Made by a program: the position numbers and the translations under genes
Assembly (NCBI GenBank): GCA_911728435.2
Contig: OU452202.1
Span: 25,833,135-25,897,134, forward strand
DNA: 64,000 bases
Source of the DNA: Apoderus coryli
Lineage: Eukaryota; Arthropoda; Insecta; Coleoptera; Attelabidae
Direction of reading: 5' to 3'
Shown: positions 44,433 through 56,006 of the stretch, piece by piece
Position numbering within the stretch: the stretch's first letter is position 1
How the letters are laid out: each line of letters opens with the position of its first letter
The notes under the pieces: generated by a model
The model's database searches: none
The model's input: only the letters and a program-made list of their open reading frames with translations
What the model was told of the DNA's origin: nothing

Positions 44433-44985
44433 CAGGGTGTTTCAGAAAGACATGGCCAAAATTTGTGAGCAAATTGGGACATCTAATCATGAAAAAAACC
44501 TAAATTGTAAGTTTTCGAAAAGTCCTTATTTTCAAAGATACAAGGTGTTAAGAATGACTGCCTGAGGACGATTTTTTTGAAATATTTTCGAAACGAGTTA
44601 AGACGAATTAATCAAATGTAGCATATTTATTCACCTAGTTAAATGTCATAAACTGACATGAAATTTAATAAAAAAAGATGACAATAGGCGGGTAAACAGG
44701 GAGACCCTTGTCTTAATTATAACCTAACTTTTTTTCCTTGTGATTTTGATTCATTTTGTTTCAAAAATGTGATAAAATAAAGTTTTCTACATAAAAAAGG
44801 CTTACTACTTTTTTCTCGAAAAACTTAAAGGTTTTCGAGAAATTCGAGTTTGAAAATTTTGGGACAAAACTGGTCCTTAGTAAACAGCATTAATAAAATT
44901 ATTGAAATACAGTTTGCTAACGAAAAGTTTTCCAAAATTTTATTAATGCTATTTACTAAGGACCAGTTTTATCCCAAAATTCTCA
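44433..44985 (+). repeat. Dispersed GGTGTTTC-family repeat with 40-bp-arm hairpin
   Basis: It begins CAGGGTGTTTCAGAAAGACA after an A. It carries the complete family left part and a hairpin: the arm 44861-44900 recurs inverted at 44935-44974 with two mismatches, around a 34-base loop that begins ATTGAAATACAGTTTGC. No coding frame was seen. It is the best copy for defining the family. Confidence 0.88.
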
Positions 44986-45397
44986 CTTCGATCTTGCTGG
45001 AACCAAGTCCAAGTTGTTCATAACAAAGTAGCCCTATTACGTTCCTTCTATCATTTTGAGCAAAATTGAGAAGTGATAATGAAGCATGCAATCATTTTGC
45101 CTCATTCAGCTAGACTTCGTAAGCGAAATTCTCCACAGGCAGACCGAGGTTCAGTCGCCGAGGTCTTTGGTTGGGCGTAGAATAGGCGTCAAAGATGGCC
45201 ATGTGAATATACTGGGTTATCAATCAGCAAATTTGCTTGCACTAGTTGCAGCTGGTGCATGATTTCTTTCTAGAACTGTTAAAGTATTAAAATATCGTAA
45301 TTCACTATTATCAAATTTGTCACAGCTCACAGCACAGTCCTCAATTTGACTTACACTAGAAAAGATCTTTGTCCTCTGCGTTTCTGAAGAACGAGAA
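44986..45397. other. Non-coding gap
   Basis: No assigned feature. A minus-strand stretch around 45240-45340 reads YFNTLTVLERNHAPAATSAS without recognisable homology. Confidence 0.35.
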
Positions 45398-45516
45398 ATG
45401 TTTAAAAATTCTTATAAACTTCAATAAAAGTTTTTGGAAACAAAGCCCTGTAATATATTACAGGGCTGTAATATATTACAGGGCTTTGTTGAAGTTTCTA
45501 AGTATTTTTAAACATT
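45398..45516. repeat. Foldback with overlapping 20-bp palindromes
   Basis: CCCTGTAATATATTACAGGG is a perfect palindrome and occurs twice, sharing its GGG/CCC region. Outside it, CAAAG/CTTTG, AAACTTCAA/TTGAAGTTT and GTTTAAAAAT/ATTTTTAAAC form further inverted arms. The left arm has a 16-base insertion. The right edge abuts a TA-flanked element. Confidence 0.85.
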
Positions 45517-45517
45517 A

Positions 45518-46226
45518 CACTGAAAAAAAGATTTGTTTGGATCAAAAAAAAATAGAGTTGAACCAAACAAATGTTTCTTTCGTATACGACAAACAATCCA
45601 TGTACTTGAGACAAATATATAGTTTATTTGAAATACCCAACTAGTATTTGTTTGATTTAAATACATATTTATTTGACTTAGTACTTATACTTACTTGTTA
45701 AGAAGACCCTGAGACATGAATTTACTACCTAAAGGTAAGGCTATATTTGTTTGCTTGAACTAACTAGAGTTATTTAGAAGAAAGACTCCATGTACTTGGC
45801 TCAAAGGTGCTGCTACTTGGAATAAATAAATATTTGTTTATTCTGAATAAACATTTTTTTTATATAAAATATGTGATTTGTTCTATCCAAACAAATAATT
45901 TGTTCCGGAAAATTTGATAGATTGCTTCCAATAAATACTTTGTTTGTTACAAATAAATATTTATTTCAAACATGTTTTTTTCTCGAAATTAATTTACAAA
46001 TATTTTTGTTAATAAAATTAGGAACTGTTTGGATGAATTATTCAAAAATAAATATTTATTTCTGCCTAAGCAGCCCAGGCCAAATAAATATTTAAAAAAA
46101 ATCAAATAACTCTATTTATTCCAGACAAACACTGTTTATTTGAGTCAAATAAATTTTGTTTGAGTTAAACAAATAAAAGCCAAATAATTATTTATTAGGG
46201 TTCATTTTTAGAATTTTTTTTCAGTG
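45518..46226. mobile_element. TA-flanked 709-bp MITE with CACTGAAAAAAA ends
   Basis: CACTGAAAAAAA at 45518 and its inverse (TTTTTTTTCAGTG, to 46226) are terminal inverted repeats with TA on both sides. The interior is AT-rich and full of ATTTGTTT/AAACAAAT boxes in both directions. No coding capacity was seen, so it is non-autonomous and probably mariner-group. Confidence 0.7.
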
Positions 46227-46904
46227 TAGAGACAAAACATATATCTCTTCTTTTGTTTTCTATATTTAAAAATAAAATTTGTTTGAGAACAAGACATTGA
46301 GGATTGATTTAAATTTTGAGAAACAATAAAATTTCATTCAATTCAATAAAATTCAAAAGTGTTTTAATTTTATGAATTTTTGTTACCTGAAGTGTTTGTC
46401 CAAGGCGTCTAGTAGTAGGACAACCTGTACATGCTTATGTATACAAAAATAGTTACGTAAATATTTATTGGGAATGCTGCCAAAAAGAGGTTAAGTGATG
46501 AGGTTACAAGTTTTGGGATTCATATTCAAATAATAAGAAAAGAATACTTATAATGTGTTACAATTTAACGTCATTGTAATATTATTAATGTATAGAATGT
46601 ACTTTAATATTTTATTTTTTTAGTTTTCGTTGACGTTAGTACGATATGTACGTAATGAGGATAGTTGGAAAATAGAATTGTTGTTACTGCCAAAATATGT
46701 TGTTGCAGATTTATTTGATTTATCAATATAGAAGGAAAATTATTATTGGATTAAATACTTGAAGTAGATAGATCATTCGTTTTATTTCAGTCGCTTTAAA
46801 CAAGCAGATAATTTTAAAAATGGTAAGAAGTGAAAAAAAATTATAGTAGGATGATACCCATTGGAAAAGGTAGAGAATATAACAAAAATGAAAGGAAAAA
46901 TAAA
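46227..46904. other. Non-coding AT-rich stretch
   Basis: Nothing was recognised. Confidence 0.35.
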
Positions 46905-47290
46905 TTACGGGGATCTGAGGTCGGGAAGGGGGAGGGGGTGAGTTTTTAAGGGTAGAAAACGGTTAATCTCGATTTCCGGTAAAACTGCAAGTCCTATGAA
47001 AAAAAAGTTAAATGGCAAAGTTGTAGGTAATAAAAAGGTCTACAACTTTTGTATCGACACTTTTTTCACATAACCTCAAAATTTATGTGAAAAATTCGAA
47101 TAACCGACTTTTTGGTTTTTTATTTTTTGCAAAAAAATTTATTTTTTCACGAAACTTGGTGAAAACTTACCTTTGTATGTCCCAAACATACAGTAATTTT
47201 TTTGATTTAAAATATTAATTTTTTCACCTTATTTTGACTTATTATCGCAAAAAGCACCCTAATTATTTAATCGAAAATTCTCACGTCAAA
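46905..47290. repeat. Probable dispersed repeat with internal hairpin
   Basis: It has an abrupt G-rich start (GGGAGGGGGTGAG). AAAGTTGTAGG (about 47017) then pairs with CTACAACTTT (about 47040). The composition differs from both flanks. Only one copy is in this window, so its repeat nature is an inference. Confidence 0.35.
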
Positions 47291-49280
47291 ATATCTGCTT
47301 TTTTAAAAAAGTTGGTGTGTTTTTTGTTCGTTGAAATCTCTACTTTCTGATGGTATAAAAAAATATACACTACTATGGTAAATGTATGAAAATGCAAATA
47401 ATGAAAAAAACTCGAAAGAAAAAACCTATGAGGAAGTTGATGAATGAATGATGAATGAAATTGTGGATGAAGAACCAATGCAGACCGGAAATAGTCTTGG
47501 AGACGAAGACGGTGATGGTCTTGAAGATTCGAAGATCCACTAGAATCGGGAAGGTTTGTCGAATCTAACGATGAAGAAATGCCATCAAAGAGACAAAAAC
47601 TAATGGAGAAGTAATTAGAATGCAAGATAAGGTATTTATAAATAAGATTACTAACTATTATGAGATTTTCTATGACATAAATGTAATGAGAATCTTAAAA
47701 ATCAACATAGAAAACAATTGAGAAAGAAACCTCTATTTTTTTTTCTTGATTGAGCTCTCCTTATACGCAAGTTACTGTACTATAAAAGCTAAAGGAACTT
47801 TCAATAGATGCGGCAAATAAGAACACAGAGCCGCACTTAGAAATTTTGTAGGTGGCTTAGTTCAGGATATATGCGATAAACACATGTTTGTTTTTTTATA
47901 ATATTTAAGACCATTTTGATTGCTTTTCTAATTATCTTTCACCCAATATAGCAGCATCTGTTTCCTATAGTTTTTGCTATACAGGGTCAAATGAAATGAC
48001 AAATCAAGTTTCAACATAATATTATATTGTGCGTATGACATTTAAAACTCACATTGACGCGATAATCGAAGGCAACAGATGCATAATTGTTGAGCTGAAA
48101 TCAAGAAAACTTGCACGAGATGTCCCAAAAATACGAGGCGTGAAATCAATGAACAGGTGATTTCCCTATGTTTACCTGAATATACCATTACAAAAAAAAT
48201 CATTGTGGAAAAAATCAAAACGCAGCGATCTGCACTTTTTGGAATGCCAACGAACAATCGACATCCAATAATACTGGGAAACAAAGTGAAGATCTGCTCT
48301 TGTGGAATATTCAGCTAGTTTCGTTCTGCCACAATAACCAACTCTGGTATCGGCTTGAAGTACTGAAACTAACTTATCTCAAATTCCTCTTAAGATCAAC
48401 CAACAAAAATGTTGAATCGCGTGCTACAGTCAGTCCGTCAGTTTTATCTAATTTGCTTCTTCATAATCTTGTTTAGACTTGAATTATATCCCAAATTTTA
48501 GTTGCATGTATGTTCGTACTGTATATCTAGCATTAAAGTGCGTTACAGTATGTGACAACATTATTAATTATAGAAATCGTATTAATAGAAACAGGCAAGG
48601 CATCGGCATAATTTCGTACAGCACTATCAAAATGATGTACCTACAAAGTGCATAAATTTTGATTATGTACATGTTAGCCAGCAGAACTAACGTAGGTAGG
48701 TAGGTGTAAATAATCTTGCAAAAAGTAAAACAAAGGTGATCTACAGATTCTCCGAAACGAGCATGTACGAACAGCTGCTTAGAATATTCAAGTTTTACTG
48801 GCAATTAAAATTTGCATACAATGTTGGCTAAATGTGAAAATAATTTTAGGTCCAAAGTTTAGATAAACTCCGATATTTAGTGTTCGCTTTTGCTAACTAA
48901 ATTTATTAGATTCTTATATTTTTCAGTAACTGCAATAAATTAATAAATACATCGACTAAAAAAAACGGACCAATAGCCTTAGAAAGAAAAGAGCAGAAAA
49001 ACTACACACTTACAAATGGCAAATTTTGAATGTCCATATCTTTTTGTTGGTTAAATTTAGGTACAGAAACAATTAAGAAAACGGTTTCACGAGAGTGGTC
49101 ATCGAATGAATTATTTGAAACCGTTTTCTCAATTGTTTTGAGTATGATACATAAAAAGAAAACTAAATAAATAAGGCTACTTAGAGCCTGTGCTCGTGTT
49201 AGATTTCGATAAAAATGTTGCATAATCAATTTATATAAATTTGAAAAATTTTTCACAAAATTGTAAGATTTATTTATTTT
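47291..49280. other. Non-coding stretch
   Basis: No gene was recognised. TA-CAGGGTC at about 47980 is a lone mariner-like end. Frames at 47281-47625 and 48042-48284 show no known motifs. A TA microsatellite-like stretch and a T-run belong to the LINE that follows. Confidence 0.4.
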
Positions 49281-49283
49281 TAC

Positions 49284-49287
<4 letters not shown>

Positions 49288-49316
<29 letters not shown>

Positions 49317-50863
49317 TGAAAAGTAAGTGTCTCGGCATCGAAGGCCATTAACACTAAGTTCGATTAATATGATAATACAATTACATACATATATATATAT
49401 ATATATATACATGAACAGAAGACATTTAACAATTAAGAAGAATAGCTAATTATATTTTGTTGTACAATCCAGAGGCTTTCAGAAACTGTACGTGTTGTTG
49501 ATGTTGTTGCTTACGTTGGAGCAGCTGAGGTCTTTTTGGAGGTCTCCACTTATGTTTGACTGGTCACGTATAACTTGGAGTTCTTGGCATTCTGATAGGA
49601 TGTGTTTAACTGTTAGAGCAGCTTGACAAAAGTCGCATGTTGGTGGTGTTTCTCTGGTTAAGAGGTATTTATGTGTTGCTCGAGTGTGGCCTATTCTTAG
49701 TCGGCGAATGATGGTTTCGGTTTGAGATATGTAATTTGTGGTGGCAGATGCTCTTTTCGATTTCGGCGAGCTTGGTAAATGAGACATTCCATATCTCCTG
49801 CCATTTCGTGTTTGTTCGTTTTGAGAACAAGCATTTCAGATCATTGGCTAGCTGAACGTGTGTTTCATCGAGGCTGAGTGTAATTGTCTCTTTGGCAAGT
49901 TGATCAGCCAGTTCATTCCCAGTGATGCCGACGTGTGATGGAACCCATAGTATGACGATGGCCCTATTTCTTTCATTTCGGATATGGAGGAAATTGTGAA
50001 TGGATTGCACTAGAGGATATATGTCTTTGATCGATTCGATCGGTAGATATAGCAACTTTCTCGTATTGCTCCGATAAGGACTCCAAAGCCGACATAATGC
50101 CGTATAGTTCCGCCGTGTGGATAGTGGCGAATTTTGGAAGACGGTGTCTGACCACTAGGTGGTGGGAGGTTACAACGGAACAGGCCACCCCATCATCTGT
50201 TTTTGATCCATCCGAGTAAAGGATTCTATCGAAACTTCCTGAGGCTAGAATGCTTGCGAAGTCTTGAGAAATGACAGATTGGGGGGTTTCTTGTTTATTG
50301 TGACGCAAGAGGGATGTGTTTGTGTTAGGTGACATAAGAGTCCACGGCGGTGTCTGATAAAGACGACTAGTGGAGGTGTTGGTGAGATTTGTATTACATG
50401 TTAATGTGGTCACGGATTTCACTAGACTGCCGCGAGATCTGATAGGACTTTGGTCGCTACGAATTAGGATTTTATGGACTGGATTAGAAGGATTGGACGC
50501 AATTGATGCAGTGTACGTTAGTAGAAGTTTTTCTCGACGGAGCCATAGAGGCATTTCGTTGGACTCGTGAAGTATAGCATCAGATGGACTGGATCTAAAA
50601 AAGCGCCTAGGCATAGTCTTAATGCGCAATGTTGGATTGTGTCTAGACATTTAAGGTTAGTTCTGCTGGCAGAGTTGTAGACTATGCTGCCATAGTCCAA
50701 TTTTGAACGTATTAGAGTTCTATAGATTCATAACAGGGTTTGTTCATCGGCTCCCCACTCGTAGTGAGAGAGTGATTTCAAGATGTTGATCCTAGTAGTG
50801 CAGGCTTGTTTGATGTTGTCTATGTGAGGCTTCCAATTAAGTTTAGTGTCAAAAGTTAGACCC
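49288..50863 (-). mobile_element. I/Jockey-like LINE with RNase H, bounded by target duplications
   Basis: TACTATT at 49281-49287 and 50864-50870 flanks it. The T-run from 49288 is the A-tail, preceded by AATAAA. Minus-strand pieces in order: end of RT thumb (KLDYGSIVYNSASRTNLK), PSDAILHESNEMPLWLRREK, RNase H (LYSDGSKTDDG, HTAELYGIMSALE, AISTD, ILWVPSHVGITGNELADQLA: the D-E-D-H-D set), then RRLRIGHTRATHKYLL and the knuckle CDFCQAALTVKHILSEC. At least three frameshifts and one TGA break it. 5' truncation lies after the RT catalytic part. A TA microsatellite (about 49387-49409) lies in the 3' UTR. Confidence 0.92.
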
Positions 50864-50870
50864 TACTATT

Positions 50871-51671
50871 GAGAACACGTAGTTTTAATAATGAATTAAA
50901 TAAATAGTAAATGCCACACTCTTAAAGCAAAAGTCGGGAGGATTTTTACAAAATAATTTCCCCACAATGTTCCCTTATTACTAATATCCTATTAACACTA
51001 TCTTATCGGCAAGCCACTTATATTGGTCGAATCATCCGCAACCAACTTATATGTTAAATATTTCGAATGACAAACTAAATGTATTGTTTTCAAAAAGCTA
51101 CAATAATAATAGTAATTTGATGATTCACACAATATGCATATTGTACAATGCCACATTATACCATTTTTTTTTCGTGTTGTATAATTTGTGTAATTTAATA
51201 TTACGAATATTTTTGTTTATAAATTTATGACTTGCATTGCTAGTACAACCACAAAAACAAAATAGTCTCACGATCTAGGCACTATTTTCTTGTTATATGA
51301 GATTTTGATTAATTTGTTATTTTTTTCCGAATGAGTTCATTAAAAATATATTTAACACAATATACAGGGAGGCAACGAAAACGCCTCGGCTACTTGGATT
51401 CGATGATTTTGTTTGCATCGAGGGCAGTTTTTGTCAAAATTGGTAGGTATTTTTTGAAGTATGTACCCCATTCGAGGGGTAAGGGTCACCACCAAAATTT
51501 CAACATGCAGCGTGAATATTTTAAATCTAGTTTTATCGTTATTTCCAACAATACAGTAGGCAAGTCGACACGTTTAGCTTCTGAACATGTGGAATGTGAA
51601 CTTCATGACTAACAATACTGACAATTATGAAGATTAACAGAAAAAACAAATACTTATCTGAAAAACAACAA
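50871..51671. other. Non-coding gap
   Basis: No gene was recognised. A 93-codon frame at 51331-51612 has no known motif. Confidence 0.35.
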
Positions 51672-53410
51672 CTAATAATAATAATAATAATCTTTATTGT
51701 CTAACAGGTTACAGACCCAATATAACTAAATAAATAAGCTACTATAATAATAAACTAATTTATAATCCTACAAAACAAAATACGCACACACATCAGATGG
51801 CCAGATTTTGCAGGAACCGAGACAATTGAGCTCAGAAAGATCTTACAGGCTCATTGAAATAGTTAATTTCTTGACTAAATCCTTCTATGTTACATGTTTG
51901 GCATGCTCGAAGTAGTGGTGCTTTGGATTCATAATTAGTACGAAAAACAGGAACGTGAAATAGTCTGCTACTCCTCGCAGAGGGGCGCGGTATGTTAAAA
52001 TTTAACGATCGGAGTAGATTTGAACAATCCACCAAGCTATTTATAATCTTAAACAGAAAGAGTTGTCCGGCATACCCTCTGCGAGCAGCCAGCGAAACCA
52101 TTTGAAAGCGATCGAGCAGTGCTCTATGATCGAATCCTCTACATGGGAATCTACCGTCAATTTTAAACGCTAAATATTTAAGGAATTTGCGCTGTATGTA
52201 TTCAATGTGTCCTGCATGAGATTGGTAAATGGGAGACCATATTATAGATGCGTACGCAAGCTTAGATCTTACCAGAGCACAATACAAATTGGTTACACAT
52301 TCAATATCACTGAAATCTTTGGTAACACGAAACAAGAAACCAAGCATGCGTAGTGCATCTCGGGTAATACTTTGAATATGATAATTAAATGACAATTCAG
52401 TGTCGACGTAAACTCCAAGATCCCTGACAACATCACAAGACTCAAGCGCAGTGTCACTAAGCTGATAGCGATATTCAAAAACAGTTTGCGATTTCGAAAA
52501 TATGACAAACTTACATTTATTAAAATTTAAAGGCAATTTATTATAGTTACACCAATCTTCAAGCTTAGATAAGTCGCGCTGCAACAATGCGCAATCCGAA
52601 GTGTCTCGAATAACACGATACAACTTCAGATCGTCTGCAAACATCAAATAATTGCTTGTAAGTTCCTGGGATATGTCATTAATGAAAATTGAAAATATTA
52701 ATGGTGCCAAACAGCTGCCCTGAGGCGCTCCACTGGTGGATGTGAAAGTTTCCGATTTATGATACATTGTATTCGACATAGTGTTGTCGTCAGACAAGTA
52801 GGAGGCAAAAAACGTTAAAAAATCCTCATGAAAACTCAACCTCGACATTTTCCGTAGGACAAGCGAATGATCCAGCTTATCGAAAGCCTTCGAAAAATCT
52901 GTATAAATCGCATCGATCCGCAGACCGTCCCCGAGGGTACGAAATACATCCTCTAGAAAACAGGTTAGGTTGGTTACTGTAGAGCGGCCTGGGAAAAAAC
53001 CGTGCTGCTGTGGATCAATCTGATGCTTAATTTACGTAAATATTTTTCGGTGTAATGCCGCTTCAAAAACCTTCGAGAAGTTGGGCAGGAGCGAGACGGG
53101 TCTATAATTTTCAACATGATCATTCTCAGCAGATTTATGGATTGGGCAAATGCGAAAATTTTCCAAGTTTTTGGGAATATATTGGATCTCAGAGACCTAT
53201 TAAACAGAGTCTGCAGTGGAACGGCGAAAACAGACGCACAATCTCGTAAAATGAAAGCCCGGTCCCGAAGTCATTTTGGGCATTAATTGTTTGAGTGACA
53301 TCAGAACATCATCGATATCAAGCTGACCCACCGATATGAGGGAAGAAGAAGAATTATGATAATTTATTAGCAGTTCACTAATTATGGGATTCTAAATTTC
53401 CGTTCTTTTG
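51672..53410 (-). mobile_element. Jockey-clade LINE, nearly complete RT domain
   Basis: From about 53400 downwards, broken frames read PKMTSGPGF, NLENFRICPIHKS, NDHVENYRPVSLLPNFSKVF and QQHGFFPGRSTVTNLTCFL, then FSKAFDKLDHSLVL (motif A). The intact frame continues from there. The 3' end is an ATT-rich tail (51673-51690) after AATAAAG. Frameshifts near 53230 and 53030 and a missing endonuclease show a dead, 5'-truncated copy. Confidence 0.88.
51832..52848 (-). CDS. Jockey-type reverse-transcriptase C-terminal frame
   Basis: There are 338 open codons inside the LINE at 51672-53410. Starting at MSRLSFHEDFLTFFASYL, it carries motif B (GAPQGSCLAPLIFSIFIND) and motif C (YLMFADDLKLY, F-A-D-D). Next come KLEDWCNYNKLPLNFNKC and DLGVYVDTELSFN, then the thumb and C-terminal domain (MLGFLFRVTKDF, RSKLAYASIIWSP, and RLFHVPVFRTNYE). 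Motif A lies upstream in a frameshifted part, so this frame alone is not an enzyme. Confidence 0.85.
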   Translation of the reverse strand: MSRLSFHEDFLTFFASYLSDDNTMSNTMYHKSETFTSTSGAPQGSCLAPLIFSIFINDISQELTSNYLMFADDLKLYRVIRDTSDCALLQRDLSKLEDWCNYNKLPLNFNKCKFVIFSKSQTVFEYRYQLSDTALESCDVVRDLGVYVDTELSFNYHIQSITRDALRMLGFLFRVTKDFSDIECVTNLYCALVRSKLAYASIIWSPIYQSHAGHIEYIQRKFLKYLAFKIDGRFPCRGFDHRALLDRFQMVSLAARRGYAGQLFLFKIINSLVDCSNLLRSLNFNIPRPSARSSRLFHVPVFRTNYESKAPLLRACQTCNIEGFSQEINYFNEPVRSF

Positions 53411-53469
53411 ACATTTTTTATAATATATTTAAGTCCGCATTTATTTGAATACATGCTACATTATATCAT

Positions 53470-53740
53470 TTATGATCGAAAGAAAATTTGCATATCATCC
53501 AGAAAAAAAATAAAGTAGGTACAAGAACAGATCCCTGTGGAACGCCTCCCGTCACATTGCTGTGCACTATTGCCCTCAAAAAAAAAATCGACTGCTTTTG
53601 AAGTTCAATACATTTTAACACTTGCAAGGATTACTGAGGTTAATGGTATCAAAGACCTTCGTGTAGTCTAGAAGAACCAATATCCAACATGATTTATTGT
53701 CCACGTTTTGAAAAAAGAACAATTCTGAACCCGGCAGTAT
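53470..53740 (-). pseudogene. Second RT scrap next to the Jockey copy
   Basis: Minus frames read VLLDYTKVFDTINLSN (RT motif A, first catalytic Asp) and, after a shift, GGVPQGSVLVPTLF (motif B). They do not continue the frames of the neighbouring Jockey copy, so this is a separate insertion. About 90 codons remain. Confidence 0.68.
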
Positions 53741-54437
53741 TTTATTAATTTCAATGTTCATTTTTCAAGAATTTTGAAAATGCCGCATTTTTATTTTTGT
53801 TTGGTCACCTTGTATTCTGGTTTTCTATATGTCTCTATGATGCAATATACCGTTTTCATGTATAACGAAACAGATGGATGTAATTAAATTTAATTTATCC
53901 CAGTTGAGAGTGGCAAAAAGAACTTGGAAAAAATAACAGTCATCTGTATTGATTTTTCTTTATATGTAAATAACACAATTCTTGATCTGACAGATATTAA
54001 CGTTTATTTATACAATAATGCTGACTGCTGTGGTATTATGAAAAAAACTTTAATTGATTTATTTCAACGAATGAAATTAATCAAATGAGACAGTGTTTGT
54101 GGAACACATTTTCATTATTTAAAGCTTGTTAAAAAACCAAGGCATAAATCCGCATTTTTGTATAGTTGTTTTATTTTTTTAGCCTCAATACGAAGCCTAC
54201 TATTTATATTACAAAGTAATTTCTCATTAATTTAATAGTTGCTTAATTGTTTTTCAAAATATTCTCCTTTTTTCCAATCTACTTCAGCACCTCCAAAATA
54301 TGACTTTTGAGTGCATTGAGGACTTCTCTTGCCGACGAAAATCTTTGTCCACTCAATTTAATCGAGACTGTGTCGCTTATGACCCATTAATTCGACTTTT
54401 TAACCGTTCAAATAGTCCATTTTGGTAAGTCTTTCAC
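53741..54437. other. Non-coding stretch
   Basis: Nothing was recognised with confidence. The last 150 bases before 54438 could still belong to the following LINE. Confidence 0.35.
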
Positions 54438-56006
54438 GTGAGCCTAAGTTGCAAATTTTTGAAGCAGGACTCGAGTCCCGGCCCGGACGAAATTCCTCCG
54501 ATATTTCTTCAGAGATGCATTGAATCATTATTACGACCATTGGTCACGCCAATGCAAAAACGCATCAACATGGGCACTCTACCGGAGGAATGGTTGTCTG
54601 CTGTCGTGATACCTATATTTAAAAAGGGTGACAAGTTCGCTGCAGAAAATTATCGACCTATTAGTTTGACCTGCGCACTTTGTAAATGCATGGATTACCA
54701 GAAATATGACTTCATTTGTGGTTGAATCAAATATTATTCCCATTGAACAACATGGGTTTATGCCCAAGCGGTCGGTGGAGTCGAATCTTCTGGAATGCCT
54801 CAATGTGTGGACCAGCCATAATGATGTTGGTCAGCCTACGGATGTGTTATATCTGGATTTTGAGAAAGCGTTCGACAGAGTGCCATTTGCTCGTTTGTTG
54901 CTGAAATTGGAGTATTACGGCGTGCGGGGGGCACTCCTGAGGTGGATTAAGATGTTTCTTACAAAAAGAATTTTCCAGGTTAGAGCGATTGGTGCATTAT
55001 TCGGTAAATTGCCGGTCTTGAGTGGTGTCCCGCAGGGGTCTGTACTGGGGCCATTGCTTTTTCTGGCATATATATCAGACTTAACAAGAACCATCACGGC
55101 AAACATGAGTTTCTTTGCTGATGACACCAAATTGTTTTGTAACCCACTGCGAGACGATAATGAATTCCAGATCGACATTGATGGGGTAGTGTCCTGGTCG
55201 GCGGTTTGGTTGATGAACTTGAATTTGGAGAAGTGTCAGGTACTACACATCGGAGCTAATAATCCCAGGACTCCATATTTCATCAATGAAAATACATTTA
55301 TACCTGTAAATCAGCAGAAGGATCTTGGTGTCATGGTAACAGCGGATTTGAAGTGGGAGGCCCATATTTCCGCCACAGTGAAGAAAGCTAATAGACTGTG
55401 GTATCTGATACAGAGAGCTTTCAAATCGAGATCAAACTCTCTAATATTGGAATTGTATAAATCGTATGTGAGACCACTATTGGACATAGAGGCATTGGAA
55501 AGGGTTCAGAGGAGATTCACTAAGCTACCTCATGCACTTAGCCATATGTCATATGAGGAGCGATTGAGGCTTTTAAATTTGACATGTCTTTATGATCGAA
55601 AACAACGAGGCGATCTAATTCAAACATACAAGATACTTAGTGGCTACTACTCGGTGAATCTCGATGTATTTCATCCTGCTAGAAATCCTAATCTGCGTGG
55701 CAATAATAAGAAACTTGACAAGGAGAGATGTGCTAGACTTCCTCGGAAGAATTTTATTACAAACAGAGTTGTATATGCATGGAATTCATTACCTGAAGAG
55801 GTGATAATGGCGCAAACGGTTGACAGCTTTAAGAACAGGCTGGACAATTTCATGGAGGACCATGGCGATCAGTTGGTCCACTACTCGCTATAAAAGATGA
55901 GTGAGGATGACATCAATATTTCAAAAACCTCAAATTAGGAACTGAGCAACAGTTTCATCGGTTTTACCGTTTACTGTTTTACGACTACTAATAATAATAA
56001 TAATAA
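54438..56006 (+). mobile_element. CR1-like LINE, 5' truncated, long RT frame
   Basis: The first frame (54438-54725) reads SSPGPDEIPPIFLQRC, WLSAVVIPIFKKGDK and ENYRPISLTCALCKCM. A small frameshift near 54706 leads into the 395-codon frame. The 3' UTR ends in a TAA-rich microsatellite (55987-56006). Endonuclease and ORF1 are absent. Confidence 0.9.
54706..55893 (+). CDS. CR1-like reverse transcriptase frame (395 codons)
   Basis: Motifs in order: IEQHGFMPKRSVESNL; VLYLDFEKAFDRVPF (motif A, about residues 47-61); LSGVPQGSVLGPLLFLAYI (B); MSFFADDTKLF (C, F-A-D-D); LEKCQVLHIG; DLGVMVTADLKW; and the C-terminal ERVQRRFTKLP, DRKQRGDLIQTYKILSG and FITNRVVYAWNSLPEEVI. An in-frame deletion of about 15 residues after YVRPLL joins it directly to DIEALERV. 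All palm catalytic Asp are present, but the fingers begin in another frame upstream. This is the longest open frame in the window. Confidence 0.88.
   Translation: MTSFVVESNIIPIEQHGFMPKRSVESNLLECLNVWTSHNDVGQPTDVLYLDFEKAFDRVPFARLLLKLEYYGVRGALLRWIKMFLTKRIFQVRAIGALFGKLPVLSGVPQGSVLGPLLFLAYISDLTRTITANMSFFADDTKLFCNPLRDDNEFQIDIDGVVSWSAVWLMNLNLEKCQVLHIGANNPRTPYFINENTFIPVNQQKDLGVMVTADLKWEAHISATVKKANRLWYLIQRAFKSRSNSLILELYKSYVRPLLDIEALERVQRRFTKLPHALSHMSYEERLRLLNLTCLYDRKQRGDLIQTYKILSGYYSVNLDVFHPARNPNLRGNNKKLDKERCARLPRKNFITNRVVYAWNSLPEEVIMAQTVDSFKNRLDNFMEDHGDQLVHYSL

Noticed and set aside
47281..47625. 114-codon minus frame rich in Ser/His/Phe
   Set aside because: The complementary strand is Glu/Asp-rich with stops; neither strand shows a known domain or exon boundaries.
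49002..49412. 136-codon minus frame with a poly-Lys tract
   Set aside because: It reads through the LINE A-tail and TA microsatellite; composition only.
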